Shown one piece after another: positions 61,123-64,000 of a DNA stretch of 64,000 nucleotides. Source of the DNA: Sphagnum compactum (taxonomy: Eukaryota; Bryophyta; Sphagnopsida; Sphagnales); contig OZ234493.1 in assembly GCA_965153455.1 (NCBI GenBank), positions 32,106,213-32,170,212 of the forward strand, in the 5' to 3' direction. Position numbers and translations under genes: made by a program. Under the pieces are notes generated by a model. It searched no databases. It was not told the origin of the DNA and saw only the letters and a list, made by a program, of their open reading frames with translations. Every line of letters begins with the position of its first letter. Position 1 is the first letter of the stretch.

Positions 61123-64000
61123 ATTCATAGATACTAAACTAAGTGCTTTAGAAACATATCCATGACATGAAGATTTCATGATAGAGCAAATGAAACATTA
61201 GTAGGTTTGCTTATAGGAAAAAAATTCACAAAAAATTAGTTTCCATTTCAAGCAACATTGCACAATTGTTTTTCAAAAAACTTCAATTCACACGATGTAG
61301 TTTAATTCTATGAAATTGTTCCAGAATTGTGCGTTGATTTATTCTTGACATTTCCAAACCTTCTTTTGTTTTGTTTTCAGCTTTAAATTTTGTAGCACTC
61401 CCATGTTCTTTCACTTCTCTATGACTAATAGGATGAACATGTACAAGTAAATTACTGAAATTTTATTATAGCTGAGATAGATATTAAAAAGTAGGGTAGC
61501 CATTGATAGTAGGTTTGGTTAGTAGTGACTCTACCTCTATGTGTGAAAGAACCTTAAATATCCTAGTTATATAAACCCCATACCTAGCCTAAAACTTATT
61601 TTGAGAACTTAACTTGAATGAAAACCTTTTACCCCACCCAAGTTTCACCATTTTGAAAGGCTATGGGATAGATCCAATTCTTAATGGCCAATTCTCACAC
61701 AAGAAAGAATTGAATATCAATCAAGGTATCATTAAATCTGATACCTTGCCATGTTTTAATTTTGATACATGGGTGATACCCAACACACGTGCGATACCCA
61801 CCCAACATTGACGATTACTTAATATAATTAAAATAAAAAAAGGAGACACAAGATAATCTCAAATAATGTAGGACTCATCATGGTTCAAACTTAAAAGGCA
61901 CCACCTTCTTCCTTCTAGTAAACTTTATAACTTGGCTTGAAGGTGACATCCAACGATATTTCCAAAAATTTCAAAAGAGGAAGTTTCAATTTTTTTTGTT
62001 GTGAAATTTCAAAACTTTCAAGGCTAATAACTTGTTCCAAACATAAGTAATTAGGATGTTTAAAATTTTCATTCTATAGCCCTTGGAAAGAGATTTTCAT
62101 CATCAAACCAAGCTCCCCAATTTTACATCATTTGACAACCCAAGTAATGTTCTAAATGACCATGAGTCAAATTTTGATCTTGTCATGATTTTTGAAATGA
62201 TCATAACTTTTAACTATAAAATCTCTTTTGTCATTGAAATATTTCAAATGATCCAAAGATAAATTAACTTGAACTAGATTTGACCTTTCAAACTTTACCC
62301 CCAAAAATCATTGGATTGCATATGATGTTGTCAATAATTTTTTTTGATTTTCTTATTGTTACTTAGATTTTATTTTTATTTTCTTTTGTTCCTTAGTTTA
62401 TCGAAAAACCTTGGTGTCCAAATTTTTTTTTCAATGGATTTAGTAATGTTGATGCATGTTTTGAGTTCATGATTGATTAATTGCACAAAGTAGAATTTTT
62501 AAAACCCTTGGGACCCTAAGCCCTTTCTAGACCTATTTCACCTACTTTCAAAGTTTAAGTTAAAAAATTGATCAAATCTACTCATCCATGAAAGGGAATG
62601 CAAAACTAACCATTGGATCCAAAGTTTAGACATTCAAATGTCTTTGGTCAAAAAAAATTGTAATAAAATCCATTCAAGAAATGATGAGACAACCAAGTTA
62701 CATTGAACTCATATAGGTGCTACCCACAATTAAATCTAAAGCTTCTACATATCATTTATGGGAACACATACATGATGTTAGAAGGCTTTAAATAAAATGA
62801 ATCAATCCAACTAATTGTTTGCTTCTAGTTTACTTCTTGTATTATAAGCCAATCCAAGCTCATTAAAATCAGAACCCATACAAATAAGTTCAAGTCTTAA
62901 AGTCTACTTCCTTTGATGCCAATTAGGTTTTGTTGAAGATACATCTAAATTTAAATTTACCTTCATCTGATCAATTAACTCCCAAAAGTTTAAAAATAAG
63001 GACAACTTTTGAATTTAGTAGCAATTATGATCAAGGATTTTCAAAATGTCAAACAAACTAGTAAGACAATTGAGAATGAGAAGCAATTTAATAACAAAAA
63101 CTTGATCAAAATGTGTGCATCTTGAACAAATGAGCATTGTCATTTGGTTGAAATAACAATTGATTCTCTTTATGGAACGCTTTACCTTGAGTACCTCTTT
63201 TTCATGTATTCAATAAAGTCAAGGTATTTAACAATATAATTTATATGTCACATTGATGGGATGTAGTTAACTTGGTACTAACAACATTTATTAATTAATT
63301 CAATTTTTTTGTTATTACAAGTTTTTAATTATATAGTAAGGCTTGATCTTCTACATTTTTGTTGCATCTTCAACTAATCTCAAATACAACAATGAATCCA
63401 AATTTAGTTTTTTCGCTTGTCTTAAAGCACCAAAATGAAGAGGAGTACAAATAAGTGCCTCAAGTGTTTAGCAAACTAAAGGCCATTTTTGGGAGTATAT
63501 GATCTAGATACAGTCCAACAAGTATTAATTAGCCTCTCGATGCCAATTATCGTATTACATATACATGCAACAAAAAGATAATCAAATTTTGCCAAGGGTT
63601 AAAGATTGGAAGTTTTGTTAAACACATTAACCCAAACCCCACAAAGTCATGTAAAAATAGGACGATATAATGTAATGGCAAGTTAATTTTAGCATGCAAG
63701 TAAGTGTTAAAATCAATTAATTTTTATCCTATTAATGTCAATTTGGCACTTGTAAGTTAGAGTTTTTTGAGTTTGGTACATGGGGTTTCTTAAATATTTT
63801 GACTTTGGTTTTTTTTAATCTACATCTTGTCCGTTGCTTTTATGTCATTTTAGCAATTCCATGAGATATCTTGATATTATTCAACATTTGAGTTATAACC
63901 CAAAATATGGATTCCTGAAGTGCGTAAAGTGTGAACAATTTGAAAAAGTAAAAAGAAGTATGAAGAAGCAAAAAGTTGATGTGTGTCATGTGAGTTGGTG
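61123..64000. other. AT-rich intergenic DNA to window end
   Basis: No gene recognised on either strand and no repeat array evident by eye. Only short stop-bounded frames are present. Confidence 0.55.

Overview
This window is nuclear DNA from a land plant. The plant-specific evidence is a PRONE-domain Rop guanine-nucleotide exchange factor, a full-size PDR-type ABCG transporter, a plant histone H3, TTTAGGG/CCCTAAA telomere-type repeats, and relics of hAT and Myb/SANT-domain transposons of the kind common in plants. Very AT-rich, repeat-laden intergenic DNA separates small islands of intron-containing genes. A seed-free plant (bryophyte, lycophyte or fern) seems plausible from the flavour of the proteins and transposon relics, but that is an impression and not a placement.

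Layout. Positions 1-2,040 are AT-rich with nothing recognised. A first gene island runs from 2 to 20.5 kb. It holds (i) an arginine/serine-rich nuclear protein on the + strand (8 coding exons, including a GC-AG intron), (ii) a WD40-repeat protein with an N-terminal coiled coil on the - strand (11 coding exons), and (iii) a RopGEF on the - strand (7 coding exons) with a long CAA/TTG-rich leader and a TATA-like box near 20.32 kb. I rebuilt all three exon by exon. Every junction keeps frame, and the totals are 560, 499 and 627 codons before the stop.

From 20.6 to 46 kb I see no intact gene. The stretch holds several tandem repeats, a degenerate hAT transposase (about 22.9-25.1 kb), foldback/MITE-like elements (30.4 and 43.6-44.1 kb), two tRNA-derived SINE-like units near 42 kb, a strongly diverged minisatellite (45.1-45.85 kb) and a perfect 40-bp palindrome at 45.87 kb. 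A second gene island runs from 46.5 to 56.4 kb: a cornichon-family ER cargo receptor (+, 4 coding exons), an intronless histone H3 with a mixed H3.1/H3.3 signature (-), and an ABCG/PDR transporter with a single intron (-) whose first nucleotide-binding domain has His where the catalytic Walker B Glu is expected. Beyond 57 kb are a degenerate satellite-like array (57.3-58.7 kb), a 503-bp non-autonomous Helitron with recognisable ends (59,315-59,817), a broken Myb/SANT-like transposon gene (60.0-61.1 kb), and AT-rich DNA to the end.

The genes do not form one pathway; they are ordinary housekeeping or signalling genes (RNA processing, WD40 scaffold, Rop GTPase activation, ER export, chromatin, membrane transport). 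The most unusual signals are the hybrid H3, the altered ABCG catalytic residue, and the rich set of undescribed small repeats. I found no prokaryotic-type defence or biosynthetic system.
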